Assembly (NCBI RefSeq): GCF_004028635.1
Contig: NZ_RQJW01000007.1
Coordinates: forward strand, 1 to 64,000
Source: Streptomyces cyaneus
GTDB taxonomy: Bacteria; Actinomycetota; Actinomycetes; Streptomycetales; Streptomycetaceae
Reading direction: 5' to 3'
Length of the DNA: 64,000 nucleotides
Positions 32,692 to 42,341 of this stretch are shown here, piece after piece. A model generated the notes under the pieces. That model was given only the letters and a program-made list of their open reading frames with translations. It did no database searches and was not told where the DNA came from. Within the stretch, counting starts at the first letter, position 1; each line of letters begins with the position of its first letter. A program made the translations under genes and the position numbers.

Positions 32692-33309
32692 TCAGATCTT
32701 CAGACCCTTGGCCCGCAGGAAGGCCACCGGGTCGACCGCGGTGCCGTAGTTGGCGGTCGTACGGATCTCGAAGTGCAGGTGCGGCCCGCTGGAGTTACCG
32801 GTGTTGCCGGACTTGGCTATCTGCTGTCCGGTCTTGACGACCTGGCCGACCTTCACGTCGATGCGCGACAGGTGGGCGTACTGGGAGTAAGACCCGTTGC
32901 CGTGCTTGATGACGACGGCGTTGCCGTACGCGGGACCGTCACCGGCGCCGTTGCCGCCGGCCTTGACGACGGTGCCACCGTGCGCGGCCACGACCTGGGT
33001 ACCGCTGGCGACGGCGAAGTCCTGCCCGCTGTGGGTGGACTGCCACATGCCGCCCGCCTGGGCGAAGCTGGCGGACTTCGTGTACTTCTTCACCGGGCTC
33101 ACCCAGGAGACGGCCTTCTTCGCGGGAGCCTTCTTCGCGGCGGCCTGAGCCTGTACGGCGGTGGAGACACCGGTGGCGGAGGTCATCTCGGCGGCGACCG
33201 CGCCTCCGGCGCCCAGCACGACCGAGGCCCCCAGGCCGGCGGCCAGCACAGCGGCACGGTTGCGGATCGAGGACGTACGGGACGAACGGAACGAGAAGCG
33301 CGGGGACAT
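32692..33309 (-). CDS. Secreted M23 (LytM-type) peptidase
   Basis: 205 aa. A signal peptide (basic SFRSSRTSSIRNR, hydrophobic AAVLAAGLGASVVLGAGGAVA with a likely AxA cleavage site near residue 40) is followed by an Ala/Lys-rich linker and an M23 metalloendopeptidase domain. Zinc ligands are seen in HSGQDFA (HxxxD) and GPHLHFE (HxH), with catalytic His in YAHLSRI. It should cleave peptide cross-links in the cell wall. The ATG at 33309 has GAGG 6 nt upstream. The gene is convergent with the TetR gene (13 bp apart) and divergent from the HAD phosphatase gene. Confidence 0.92.
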   Translation of the reverse strand: MSPRFSFRSSRTSSIRNRAAVLAAGLGASVVLGAGGAVAAEMTSATGVSTAVQAQAAAKKAPAKKAVSWVSPVKKYTKSASFAQAGGMWQSTHSGQDFAVASGTQVVAAHGGTVVKAGGNGAGDGPAYGNAVVIKHGNGSYSQYAHLSRIDVKVGQVVKTGQQIAKSGNTGNSSGPHLHFEIRTTANYGTAVDPVAFLRAKGLKI

Positions 33310-33805
33310 TCGAAACCTCATGGGGACGACGACAGAGAAAACCACCCGGCGCACAAGTCCTCGCCGAATGGCCATCCCTTGGTAACCCGGCTCCCCTCGA
33401 ACCCCAAAACCCCTGATCTACGACGGACGCTAGTACTCCATAACAAAAATCCCCGGATCTTGACAGAGCAGTCAATACGGACGAACCGGTACTGACGCCG
33501 AATTTGGCCGCCGAGCTTCAAGGGGAACGTCCCTTTTGTCCGTAATCCCGTTTCCACTATTCCCGCTAGTAACGGACAAATCGCCTGTGCGGCATGTCAC
33601 CGCCGAGCGCAATCGCGAGACCTCGGAATGTGACGGGCGCTACGCCTCCCCCTCCGCCTTTCCGCAACAAATCCGCACCCAACTATGTGAGCGACGCCTC
33701 AAGTTGAGCTACCGTCCGGTAACCCGCTGGTTCCCCACCAGCCACCCACGCCCACGAACATGCACGCGACAACCCAGCGCACATGACGTGAGAGGACCCC
33801 CCCAC
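33310..33805. other. Long divergent intergenic region (M23 peptidase / HAD phosphatase)
   Basis: 496 bp without a gene, with markedly lower GC near 33430-33580. Features seen: TTGACAGAGCAGTCAA (about 33459-33474), a palindrome containing a TTGACA-like -35 on both strands; an AAGGGGAACGTCCCTT hairpin (about 33519-33534); and an 8-bp inverted repeat TTGTCCGT / ACGGACAA (33536-33543 / 33572-33579). The long leader of the cell-wall hydrolase gene could hold regulatory RNA, but I do not recognise a known class. Confidence 0.5.
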
Positions 33806-34462
33806 ATGACGCTTCGCCCCTGGGCTCGCCGAATAACGGTCAGCACCGTCTCCGCGGCAGCCCTCGTGGCACTCGCGGTCCCCGCCGAAGCCGCGACGAC
33901 CGTGACCAGCACCTCGACCGCCGCCACTGCCACCGCCACCAGCACGGCAGCGACGGCCTCCGCGGCGGATGTCGACTACGACACCTGGCAGAAGGACTGC
34001 CAGGCGGTGATGGACCAGGCGCTGCCGTACCTGAAGCAGCGGATCGCGAACACCAAGCCGGGTGAGAAGCAGGCGATCGTCTTCGACATCGACAACACCA
34101 CCCTGGAGACGGACTTCGGCTTCAGCTACCCGCAGCCGGCCAACGCGCCGGTCCTGGAGGTCGCCAAGTACGCCCAGGAGCACGGCGTCTCCCTGTTCTT
34201 CGTGACCGCCCGCCCCGGCATCATCTACTCGGCGACCGACTACAACCTCAAGTACGTCGGCTACAAGGTCTCGGGCCTCTACGTGCGCAACTTCATCGAC
34301 CTCTTCAAGAACGTCGCCGACTACAAGACGGCCCAGCGCGCCGCCATCGAGTCGAAGGGCTACACGATCATCGCGAACGTCGGCAACAGCGCCACCGATC
34401 TGTCGGGCGGCCACGCCGAGAAGACGTACAAGCTGCCGGACTACGACGGGCAGTTGTCGTAA
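33806..34462 (+). CDS. Secreted HAD-family acid phosphatase
   Basis: 218 aa. A signal peptide (RPWARRITVSTVSAAALVALAVPAEA) is followed by a Thr/Ala/Ser-rich spacer and a HAD domain of the plant/class B acid phosphatase type: motif I FDIDNTTLETD (DxDxT), motif II LFFVTARPG, and a motif III/IV region AAIESKGYTIIANVGNSATDLSGG. It probably acts on phosphomonoesters outside the cell. The ATG at 33806 follows GAGAGGACC. It is separated from convergent clpC by a very strong hairpin. Confidence 0.9.
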   Translation: MTLRPWARRITVSTVSAAALVALAVPAEAATTVTSTSTAATATATSTAATASAADVDYDTWQKDCQAVMDQALPYLKQRIANTKPGEKQAIVFDIDNTTLETDFGFSYPQPANAPVLEVAKYAQEHGVSLFFVTARPGIIYSATDYNLKYVGYKVSGLYVRNFIDLFKNVADYKTAQRAAIESKGYTIIANVGNSATDLSGGHAEKTYKLPDYDGQLS

Positions 34463-34468
34463 GCCACC

Positions 34469-34518
34469 CCGTCTTGGCCCGTCTGGGCCCGTCTTGGCCG
34501 GCCTTGGCCCGTCCCGGG
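34469..34518. repeat. Five imperfect 10-bp tandem units after the HAD phosphatase gene
   Basis: Units CCGTCTTGGC, CCGTCTGGGC, CCGTCTTGGC, CGGCCTTGGC and CCGTCCCGGG follow one another between the stop codon and the terminator. Non-coding. Confidence 0.7.
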
Positions 34519-34523
34519 CATGC

Positions 34524-34559
34524 GAAAGGGGCCGGTGCTGGAAAGCACCGGCCCCTTTC
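34524..34559. terminator. Strong bidirectional terminator between HAD phosphatase gene and clpC
   Basis: Perfect 16-bp stem GAAAGGGGCCGGTGCT (34524-34539) / AGCACCGGCCCCTTTC (34544-34559) with a GGAA tetraloop and T-rich flank (CTTTCTTCGG), serving both convergent genes. Confidence 0.9.
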
Positions 34560-34580
34560 TTCGGCTCAACCCTAGGAGGG

Positions 34581-37106
<2,526 letters not shown>

Positions 37107-37312
37107 CGTTAATCGCTCCTCAGAGCGGTCAGGCAGTGGGGGGAACTTCCCCTCCCTGTCCTTCCGCAGCTTAGTCCCGCAAGCGGGGACCGCTCATTCC
37201 AACTGCCGACACCGTCGATGGCCTCCTGACCCCGCTAACGCCGACATCTGCTCCAACCCGATGGTGCGAGACGATGTTCCCGCAGGCCAGGTGGTTACCC
37301 TCACCATCAGTA

Positions 37313-37326
37313 CGCCGATGGCGAAC
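37313..37326 (-). promoter_or_regulatory. ClgR-box-like site 1 upstream of clpC
   Basis: Minus strand GTTCGC-CATCG-GCG, matching the GTTCGC-N5-GCG element of the regulator ClgR. It lies about 207 bp before the clpC start codon. Confidence 0.6.
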
Positions 37327-37418
37327 GTAAGACCCACTGTCCTGCGTGTCGCCCCCTCCCACTAGGGATGTCTTACCCGCTGGGACTGACACTCCATGCC
37401 GCGCCCCCCGGTTCCCTC

Positions 37419-37432
37419 CGCTACGGGCGAAC
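37419..37432 (-). promoter_or_regulatory. ClgR-box-like site 2 upstream of clpC
   Basis: Minus strand GTTCGC-CGTAG-CG-type element read as GTTCGC-N5-GCG (plus strand CGC at 37419-37421 and GCGAAC at 37427-37432). It is about 313 bp before clpC and about 107 bp before the divergent gene. It is more distant than site 1 and hence less certain. Confidence 0.45.
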
Positions 37433-37538
37433 AACCTTGCGCCACCCCACACCCCCGAGCGCCCCCTCTTTCAGCACTCTGCGCATTCACCAGAACACCC
37501 AGCGTAACCCGCACGCCCATTCGGCGGTTGCACCTGGC

Positions 37539-38252
37539 ATGGTCGGCACCCGCTCCGCGGTCACCACGGACTTCGCCACGATCCCCCTTCCCCGTCGGCC
37601 GCTCGATCCGAGCGATCAGGTCCGCCGGTGGTACGAGAACGAACTGGGCTGGCCGGTGGTGCCCGCCACTCCGGGAATCCCCCTGAGCCTTCGCGTGGGT
37701 CTGCGCTTCGACGTCCTGGACGTCCCGGCGGAGGCGGGCCGCGCAGCACTGCGCCATCTGACGCCTCATTCCCCGGTGGCCGTCCGGGGCGAGCGGATGC
37801 GGCTGCTCATGTCCGCGGGCAGCGCGGAGGAGGTGCCGGGCGTGCTGGACTGGCTGGAGTGGGGCACGCTGCCCCTGGACCTCACGACGCTCGGCGAGGG
37901 CGACCTCATGGAGGCGCCCCTGCCACCCGAGCAGGGGCCGGTCATGACCGTACGGCCTCTCGATACGCGATTCGATACGCGATCGAAGCAGGCCGTACGA
38001 CGTCCTTGCGTGCCAGAGCCCGGCGCGGTGCGGCCGCTTCCCCTGAGCCGCTCCGATGCCGTGCAGGGGGCCGCCGTGTGGCTGCGGCCCCCCGAGCCTG
38101 GGGGCGAGGTCGAGGCCTCGCTGCCGACACTGTCGGCCATGGGGGGCGGTGGGGGCGCCCCCGACCTGGTGCGTCTTCTGAACACGGTGGCAACGCAGTG
38201 CCACCGCCTGCGACTGCGACGCGGGTGCGCCCAGTCTTCGGCCTGTCCGTAG
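37539..38252 (+). CDS. Hypothetical protein, primase/polymerase N-domain-like
   Basis: 237 aa from the ATG at 37539 (MVGTRSAVTTDFATIPLPRRP). The frame is open back to an ATG at 37368, but the extra 57 residues are Pro/His/Thr-rich with no ribosome site. The protein has RRWYENELGWPVVPATPG and LRVGLRFDVLDVPAEAG, reminiscent of the bifunctional primase/polymerase (prim-pol) N-domain seen in actinomycete hypothetical proteins, but no complete catalytic set is visible. An internal direct repeat (TCGATACGCGAT twice, about 37972-37993) encodes DTRFDTR. It is convergent with lsr2, with stops one base apart. Confidence 0.65.
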   Translation: MVGTRSAVTTDFATIPLPRRPLDPSDQVRRWYENELGWPVVPATPGIPLSLRVGLRFDVLDVPAEAGRAALRHLTPHSPVAVRGERMRLLMSAGSAEEVPGVLDWLEWGTLPLDLTTLGEGDLMEAPLPPEQGPVMTVRPLDTRFDTRSKQAVRRPCVPEPGAVRPLPLSRSDAVQGAAVWLRPPEPGGEVEASLPTLSAMGGGGGAPDLVRLLNTVATQCHRLRLRRGCAQSSACP

Positions 38253-38253
38253 A

Positions 38254-38589
38254 TCAGGCGTTGGCCTTCTCGTAAGCCTCGCGAATGGACGCCGGAACGC
38301 GGCCGCGGTCATTGACCTCGTAACCGTTCTCCTTCGCCCACGCGCGGATCTGCGCGGTGTCCTGGCTGCCACCGGAAGCGGCGCGCGCCTTTCCACGCCC
38401 ACCCGAAGCGCGGCCTCCGGTACGACGACCGCCCTTCACGTAAGGGTCGAGAAGGCCGCGGAGCTTGTCCGCATTGGCAGTCGTGAGATCGATCTCGTAC
38501 GTCTTGCCGTCCAGCGCGAACGTCACGGTCTCGTCCGCCTCGCCGCCGTCGAGGTCGTCGACAAGAAGGACCTGAACCTTCTGTGCCAC
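38254..38589 (-). CDS. lsr2: Nucleoid-associated silencer Lsr2
   Basis: 111 aa, the usual Lsr2 size. The N-terminal dimerisation domain (AQKVQVLLVDDLDGGEADETVTFALDGKTYEIDLT) is followed by a flexible basic linker (KGGRRTGGRASGGRGKARAA) and the DNA-binding domain with the AT-hook-like RGR at residues 95-97 (NDRGRVPAS). It coats AT-rich DNA and silences acquired genes and specialised-metabolite clusters. The start is GTG 38589 with AAAGGA 7-8 nt upstream. A palindrome in the promoter spacer suggests specific control. It lies beside clpC and the hypothetical gene, as in other streptomycetes. Confidence 0.96.
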   Translation of the reverse strand: MAQKVQVLLVDDLDGGEADETVTFALDGKTYEIDLTTANADKLRGLLDPYVKGGRRTGGRASGGRGKARAASGGSQDTAQIRAWAKENGYEVNDRGRVPASIREAYEKANA

Positions 38590-38654
38590 CGGATTTCCTT
38601 TCATCGATAACTTGAGGGCCGGGGGTCTGCGGCGTCCGCCGTTTCGCCGTCCCC

Positions 38655-38690
38655 TGTTATATGCAGTACTGCAGTACGTCGGAAAGCAAA
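38655..38690 (-). promoter_or_regulatory. lsr2 promoter with palindromic operator
   Basis: On the minus strand, a near-consensus -10 TATAAC (plus 38655-38660) is preceded by the perfect 12-bp palindrome GTACTGCAGTAC (38665-38676) in the spacer; a weak -35 TTCCGA lies 17 bp upstream. The -10 is about 65 bp from the GTG start. A protein bound at the palindrome would block polymerase. Confidence 0.55.
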
Positions 38691-38814
38691 CCGCTTTTGC
38701 TGGAAAAACACAAACCCCCGGGAGAGACCCATGGTCCGACCCCGGTCCGGAAACATGCGCGTTTCGGACATAGGGCACCTGGGCAGGGTCACCCGCCGGA
38801 ATAGAGGGCGGCGA

Positions 38815-39378
38815 TCACAGATGCAGAAGCATCCGGCTGTTGCCCAAGGTGTTCGGTTTCACTCGTTCGAGACCGAGGAACTCCGCCACGCCCTCGTCAT
38901 AGGAACGCAGCAGCTCCGCGTAGACATCGGTGTCCACCGGAGTCTCGCCGATCTCGACGAAGCCGTGCTTGGCGAAGAAGTCCACTTCGAAGGTCAGGCA
39001 GAAAACCCGGCGAACGCCGAGCCAGCGAGCGGTGTGCAGCAACTTCTCCAGCAACTGATGACCGACGCCGGCCCCCTTCAGGCCGGGCTTCACCGCCAGA
39101 GTGCGGACTTCCGCCAGGTCTTCCCACATCACGTGCAGGGCGCCGCAGCCGACGACCTCGCCGTTGTCGTCACGTTCGGCGACCCAGAACTCCTGGATGT
39201 CCTCGAAAAGCGTCACCGTGGCTTTGTCGAGCAGGATGCGACGCTGGACGTACTCGTCAAGGAGACGACGCACCGCCTCGACATCGCTGGTGCGGGCCCG
39301 CCGGACGGTGATGGCTTTTGCGGTGACTTCTGGGCTCTCCGCCGAGGAGCTCTCGGCCGAGTGGCTCTCTGCTGACAT
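38815..39378 (-). CDS. argA: Amino-acid N-acetyltransferase (GNAT; ArgA-type N-acetylglutamate synthase)
   Basis: 187 aa. After an N-terminal AES-repeat tail (SAESHSAESSSAESP) comes a GNAT domain: VRRARTSDVEAVRRLLDEY, VVGCGALHVMWEDLAEVRTLAVKPGLKGAGVGHQLLEKLL (acetyl-CoA loop), VFCLTFEVDFFAKHGFVEIG and KPNTLGNSRMLLHL. This closely resembles the short single-domain N-acetylglutamate synthase of Mycobacterium tuberculosis (Rv2747), which feeds the arginine pathway. The ATG at 39378 is taken; the repeated tail could be skipped in vivo by a later start. It lies 9 bp after the BlaI-like gene on the same strand and so may be co-transcribed with it. Confidence 0.85.
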   Translation of the reverse strand: MSAESHSAESSSAESPEVTAKAITVRRARTSDVEAVRRLLDEYVQRRILLDKATVTLFEDIQEFWVAERDDNGEVVGCGALHVMWEDLAEVRTLAVKPGLKGAGVGHQLLEKLLHTARWLGVRRVFCLTFEVDFFAKHGFVEIGETPVDTDVYAELLRSYDEGVAEFLGLERVKPNTLGNSRMLLHL

Positions 39379-39387
39379 GAGCGGACG

Positions 39388-39936
39388 CTATCGCCCGTCG
39401 GGCTCCTGCGCCGAGCCGGGGTTCTCACTGCGGGTATCGGTACGGGTATCCGGGCTGGTATCGGCGCTGGTATCGCCGCTGGTATGGGGCGCCGTATCGG
39501 TGCCGGTTGTATCGGTGCCGCCGGTATCGGTGCTCGTAACGCGTGTATCGGGCGGTTGCGCGGGTTCGGGCGTTTCCGGGCCCTGGACCATGCGTACGGC
39601 GGCCCGCAGGGCTGTGCGCTGTTCCTCGCTCATCATGCCGAAGAAGGCGACGAGTGCGGCGGCGGGGTTGTCGCTCTGCGACCAGGCGTCGTTCATCAGG
39701 GCGGCGGCGTAGGCGGCTCGTGTGGAGACCGCCTCATATCGATAGGCCCGGCCTTCCGCTTCGCGGCGTACCCAGCCCTTCTGATGGAGATTGTCCAAAA
39801 CGGTCATCACCGTGGTGTACGCGATGGACCGTTCCTGCTGGAGATCTTCCAGGACTTCTCGAACGGTCACCGGGCGGTTCCACTTCCACACCCGCGTCAT
39901 GACCGCGTCTTCGAGTTCTCCCAATGGGCGAGGCAC
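39388..39936 (-). CDS. BlaI/MecI/CopY family regulator with Thr/Asp-rich tail
   Basis: 182 aa. The winged helix covers residues 1-75 (LGELEDAVMTRVWKWNRPVTVREVLEDLQQERSIAYTTVMTVLDNLHQKGWVRREAEGRAYRYE), followed by the Penicillinase_R dimerisation part (LVAFFGMMSEEQRTALRAAV). The last about 55 residues are an unusual acidic TDTGGTDTTGTDT-type tail. The GTG at 39936 has no ribosome site, so translation may be leaderless or weak. No BlaR1-type protease gene is adjacent. Such regulators control beta-lactam, copper or respiratory genes; the target here is unknown. Confidence 0.88.
   Translation of the reverse strand: MPRPLGELEDAVMTRVWKWNRPVTVREVLEDLQQERSIAYTTVMTVLDNLHQKGWVRREAEGRAYRYEAVSTRAAYAAALMNDAWSQSDNPAAALVAFFGMMSEEQRTALRAAVRMVQGPETPEPAQPPDTRVTSTDTGGTDTTGTDTAPHTSGDTSADTSPDTRTDTRSENPGSAQEPDGR
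39428..39550. repeat. GGTATCGG-type degenerate tandem repeat encoding the BlaI-like tail
   Basis: On the plus strand the hexamer GTATCG or near variants recurs about ten times at 9-18-bp spacing, encoding alternating Thr-Asp/Asp-Thr on the minus strand. This is a length-variable-looking tract inside the reading frame. Confidence 0.75.
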
Positions 39937-40012
39937 AGTTCAGCACAATAGTGGGAGATCTGGATGTTTGCGCCTCGAACGGGCACTTCACCTGGCAAAC
40001 GGGAAGAAAAAG

Positions 40013-40054
40013 GGCGTACGACTCGGAAAGCGCTGGGGCTTGGAGTCGTACGCC
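40013..40054 (-). terminator. Rho-independent terminator of the small membrane protein gene
   Basis: Perfect 11-12-bp inverted repeat GCGTACGACTC (ending 40024) / GAGTCGTACGC (from 40043), followed on the minus strand by CCTTTTTCTTCCC. It lies 25 bp after the small gene stop. Confidence 0.85.
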
Positions 40055-40078
40055 GTTGAGCGGGCCGGCGCCCCTGAC

Positions 40079-40258
40079 TCAGGCGTCCGGGTTCGCGGGG
40101 GCCTGGCGGGTGGCCTCCACGCGCGCGAGGGCGGCGTCCACGGCCGCGTCCTCCTTGGCCTTGTTGGCTCCGCCCTGGGTCTTCACGATCACCCTGATCA
40201 GACCGATGAAGAACACGGCCATGACGGCCGGGGGGAGGAGTGCGGAGACGTAGTCCAT
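40079..40258 (-). CDS. Small single-pass membrane protein, 59 aa
   Basis: MDYVSALLPPAVMAVFFIGLIRVIVKTQGGANKAKEDAAVDAAL: one membrane segment (about residues 5-25), then a short basic/acidic helix rich in Ala, Lys and Asp, probably cytoplasmic. The frame stays open far upstream, but the ATG at 40258 begins directly at the membrane segment and a strong terminator follows the stop, arguing for a real small gene. It is conserved in streptomycetes as far as I recall; its function is unknown. Confidence 0.75.
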   Translation of the reverse strand: MDYVSALLPPAVMAVFFIGLIRVIVKTQGGANKAKEDAAVDAALARVEATRQAPANPDA

Positions 40259-40340
40259 GCGTCCAGGGTAGCCAGGGGGTGGGGCTCGGGCGGGGTGGGG
40301 GTTGGGGGTGGTTCGAGTGGTCTCCGCCCTGTGGTCGCCG

Positions 40341-41063
40341 TCAGCCTGCGGCGAGCTGCTGGGGCGGGTTCGTGGGTGGTGGGGTCGGTTTGCGGCGCGG
40401 GAAGACCTCGCCGGGGGTGGGGATGGGGCGCGTCGGCTTCGGGGCGGCGGGGGTGGGCTCGGGGCCGGGGGCGGGCCTGGGGGCTGCCGGCTTTTCGGCG
40501 GGCCTCTTCCGGGGCTGCTTGCCGGGTTCCTGGCCGGCATCCTGGCCGGGGAGGTGTACCGCGGGGCTGGGCGCACCGTCGGAAAGGCCTCCAGGGAGGG
40601 CCAGGAAGCGCGTACGGGAGCCGGGGATGGTCGGCGTGACGCGGGGAGCCGGGTGGGTGACACCGCGCGTGAGGCGGGCTTGTACGTCCTGCTCGGCGAG
40701 TGCCCGGCAGCGGCCCAGGAGGGTTGCGGCGGTGGGGTTGCCGCGCAGGGCCCGAAGGGCTGCGAGATCGTCGGGGGTCGGGTGGTACCCGGCGGCCAGG
40801 GCCTCCTCGAGGAGGGTGAGGTAGCCGGCTGCGGTGCCGGGGAGGGTGGCACGGCAGCGGGCGAGGTCGGCCACCAGGAAGGCACGCATCCGGGCGCCCT
40901 CGCGGATCGCCTCGTCGAGCGACTCGGCGAGGCGGAGACAGTCCTGGACGTCTTCGGCCGAGGCGGGGCTGGGGTGGAGGGCGAGGGCGAGAGCGCGGCG
41001 GAGCACACGCAGCTCCTCCACGCCGAACGCCATGCCGCCGCGGGATCCGTATGGCGTGGGCAT
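40341..41063 (-). CDS. Conserved hypothetical protein with Pro-rich C-terminus
   Basis: 240 aa from the ATG at 41063 (MPTPYGSRGGMAFGVEELRVL); a start at the second Met is possible. Residues about 12-115 are helical and Leu/Ala-rich (RALALALHPSPASAEDVQDCLRLAESLDEAI, RAFLVADLARCRATLPGTAAGYLTLLEEAL), with a DDLAALRALRGNPTAATLLGRC segment. The last about 100 residues are Pro/Lys/Arg low complexity (PGKQPRKRPAEKPAAPRPAP). No signal or membrane segment and no known domain. It is upstream of the 59-aa membrane protein gene after 82 bp, so the two may be co-transcribed. Confidence 0.72.
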   Translation of the reverse strand: MPTPYGSRGGMAFGVEELRVLRRALALALHPSPASAEDVQDCLRLAESLDEAIREGARMRAFLVADLARCRATLPGTAAGYLTLLEEALAAGYHPTPDDLAALRALRGNPTAATLLGRCRALAEQDVQARLTRGVTHPAPRVTPTIPGSRTRFLALPGGLSDGAPSPAVHLPGQDAGQEPGKQPRKRPAEKPAAPRPAPGPEPTPAAPKPTRPIPTPGEVFPRRKPTPPPTNPPQQLAAG

Positions 41064-41169
41064 GCGCCGACGATACGCGCTAATCAGACAAACGCGGCAT
41101 AAGGGGGGTGGGTGTGGCGTGGGGAGCCACTCGGGTGGTGGGGGTGCGCGTAGCGCCAACGGTCGGTGG

Positions 41170-41322
41170 GTGGGTCGGGGCCGCGCCGGGGGGTGTCCGT
41201 CCTCGGACCGGCGGTCCCCTTAGGCCAAGAAATGCTGCGTGTTGACGCCGGCCACTGCGGGCGGACACCCCCCGACACGTCCCCTTGCCACCATGGGCGG
41301 CTGCGAGCCCGTGGGGGTACGC
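41170..41322 (-). repeat. Structured ~150-bp repeat element, copy B
   Basis: Inverse-orientation partner of 13098-13249, with about a dozen differences over about 150 bp. The terminal 14-bp arms CCGGGGGGTGTCCG and CGGACACCCCCCGA-type ends and the nested inner pair are kept; several inner changes fall in loops. It lies in the 471-bp gap between the hypothetical gene (41063) and coaX (41535), with a REP-like module 53 bp away. Confidence 0.85.
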
Positions 41323-41374
41323 CCGCCGAGGGCTCTGGCGCTGACGGTCACTTCCCGGCGCAGGCCCGCATCAT

Positions 41375-41465
41375 CCAGCCCGTCTGGGGGTGCCCCCTCT
41401 GGGGGAGTTTGAGGACGAGGCCCCTTCAGGGCCGAAGCGGGGGTCTGGGGGCCGCAGGCCCCCAG
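41375..41465 (+). repeat. Dispersed GC-rich intergenic repeat, copy 3
   Basis: CAGCCCGTC and GTTTGAGGACGAGG are separated by an inserted TGGGGGTGCCCCCTCTGGGGG block, then CCCTTCAGGG and the palindrome CTGGGGGCCGCAGGCCCCCAG follow. It is otherwise the same module as copies 1 and 2. Confidence 0.85.
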
Positions 41466-41534
41466 AGGGCCGCGCGTTGGCGCCGGGCGCCTGGCAGTCG
41501 GGGGTGACTGGCAGGCGCGGCCCGACCGACGGAG

Positions 41535-42332
41535 TCACATGCGGGAGACGTTGCGTTCGTAGACCAGGCGTAGGCCGATCAGGGTCAGCCACGGCTCGTG
41601 TTCGTCGATGACCGAGGACTCGCCCAGGACCATCGGCGCCAGGCCGCCCGTCGCGATGACCGTGACGTCCTCGGGGTCCTCCGCCAGCTCGCGGGCCATG
41701 CGGCTGACCACGCCGTCCACCTGGCCTGCGAAGCCGTAGATGATGCCGGCCTGCATCGCCTCGACCGTGTTCTTGCCGATCACGCTGCGCGGGCGGGCCA
41801 CCTCGATCTTGCGGAGTTGGGCACCCTTGACGCCGAGTGCCTCGACCGAGATCTCGATGCCGGGGGCGATGACACCGCCGACGTACTCGCCGCGCGCGCT
41901 CACCGCGTCGAACGTCGTCGCCGTACCGAAGTCGACGACGATCGCGGGGCCGCCGTAGAGCTCCACGGCCGCGACCGCGTTGATGATGCGGTCGGCGCCG
42001 ACCTCCTTCGGGTTGTCCGTCAGGATCGGTACGCCCGTCTTGACGCCCGGTTCGACCAGGACCGCGGGGACGTCGCCGTAGTAGCGGCGGGTCACTTCGC
42101 GTAGTTCGTGGAGGACCGAGGGGACGGTGGCGCAGATGGCGATTCCGTCGATGCCGTCGCCCAGTTCCTCGCCGAGGAGCGGGTGCATGCCCATCAGGCC
42201 CTGGAGGAGGACCGCCAGTTCGTCGGCCGTGCGGCGGGCGTCCGTCGAGATGCGCCAGTGCTCGACGATGTCCTCGCCGTCGAAGAGGCCGAGGACGGTG
42301 TGGGTGTTGCCTACGTCGATTGTGAGGAGCAT
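41535..42332 (-). CDS. coaX: Type III pantothenate kinase
   Basis: 265-aa ASKHA-fold kinase phosphorylating pantothenate in the first step of CoA synthesis. It has the phosphate-binding DVGNTHTVLGLFDG (residues 6-19), a GADRIINAVAAVELYG segment, the catalytic DFGTATTFDAV and GGVIAPGIEISVEAL. The length is typical. It is the last gene of the panC-nadB-nadC-coaX operon, 9 bp after nadC, which puts pantothenate synthesis and its activation in one transcript. Confidence 0.96.
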   Translation of the reverse strand: MLLTIDVGNTHTVLGLFDGEDIVEHWRISTDARRTADELAVLLQGLMGMHPLLGEELGDGIDGIAICATVPSVLHELREVTRRYYGDVPAVLVEPGVKTGVPILTDNPKEVGADRIINAVAAVELYGGPAIVVDFGTATTFDAVSARGEYVGGVIAPGIEISVEALGVKGAQLRKIEVARPRSVIGKNTVEAMQAGIIYGFAGQVDGVVSRMARELAEDPEDVTVIATGGLAPMVLGESSVIDEHEPWLTLIGLRLVYERNVSRM

Positions 42333-42341
42333 GCCCGTTAC

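Noticed and set aside
33310..33560. c-di-AMP (ydaO-type) riboswitch upstream of the M23 peptidase gene
   Set aside because: I looked for the conserved core on the minus strand and could not match it; kept only as a question to be tested.
39925..39965. BlaI-type operator overlapping the start of the BlaI-like gene
   Set aside because: The GCACAGTTCAGCACAATAGTG stretch has only weak dyad symmetry and no clear TACA/TGTA core.
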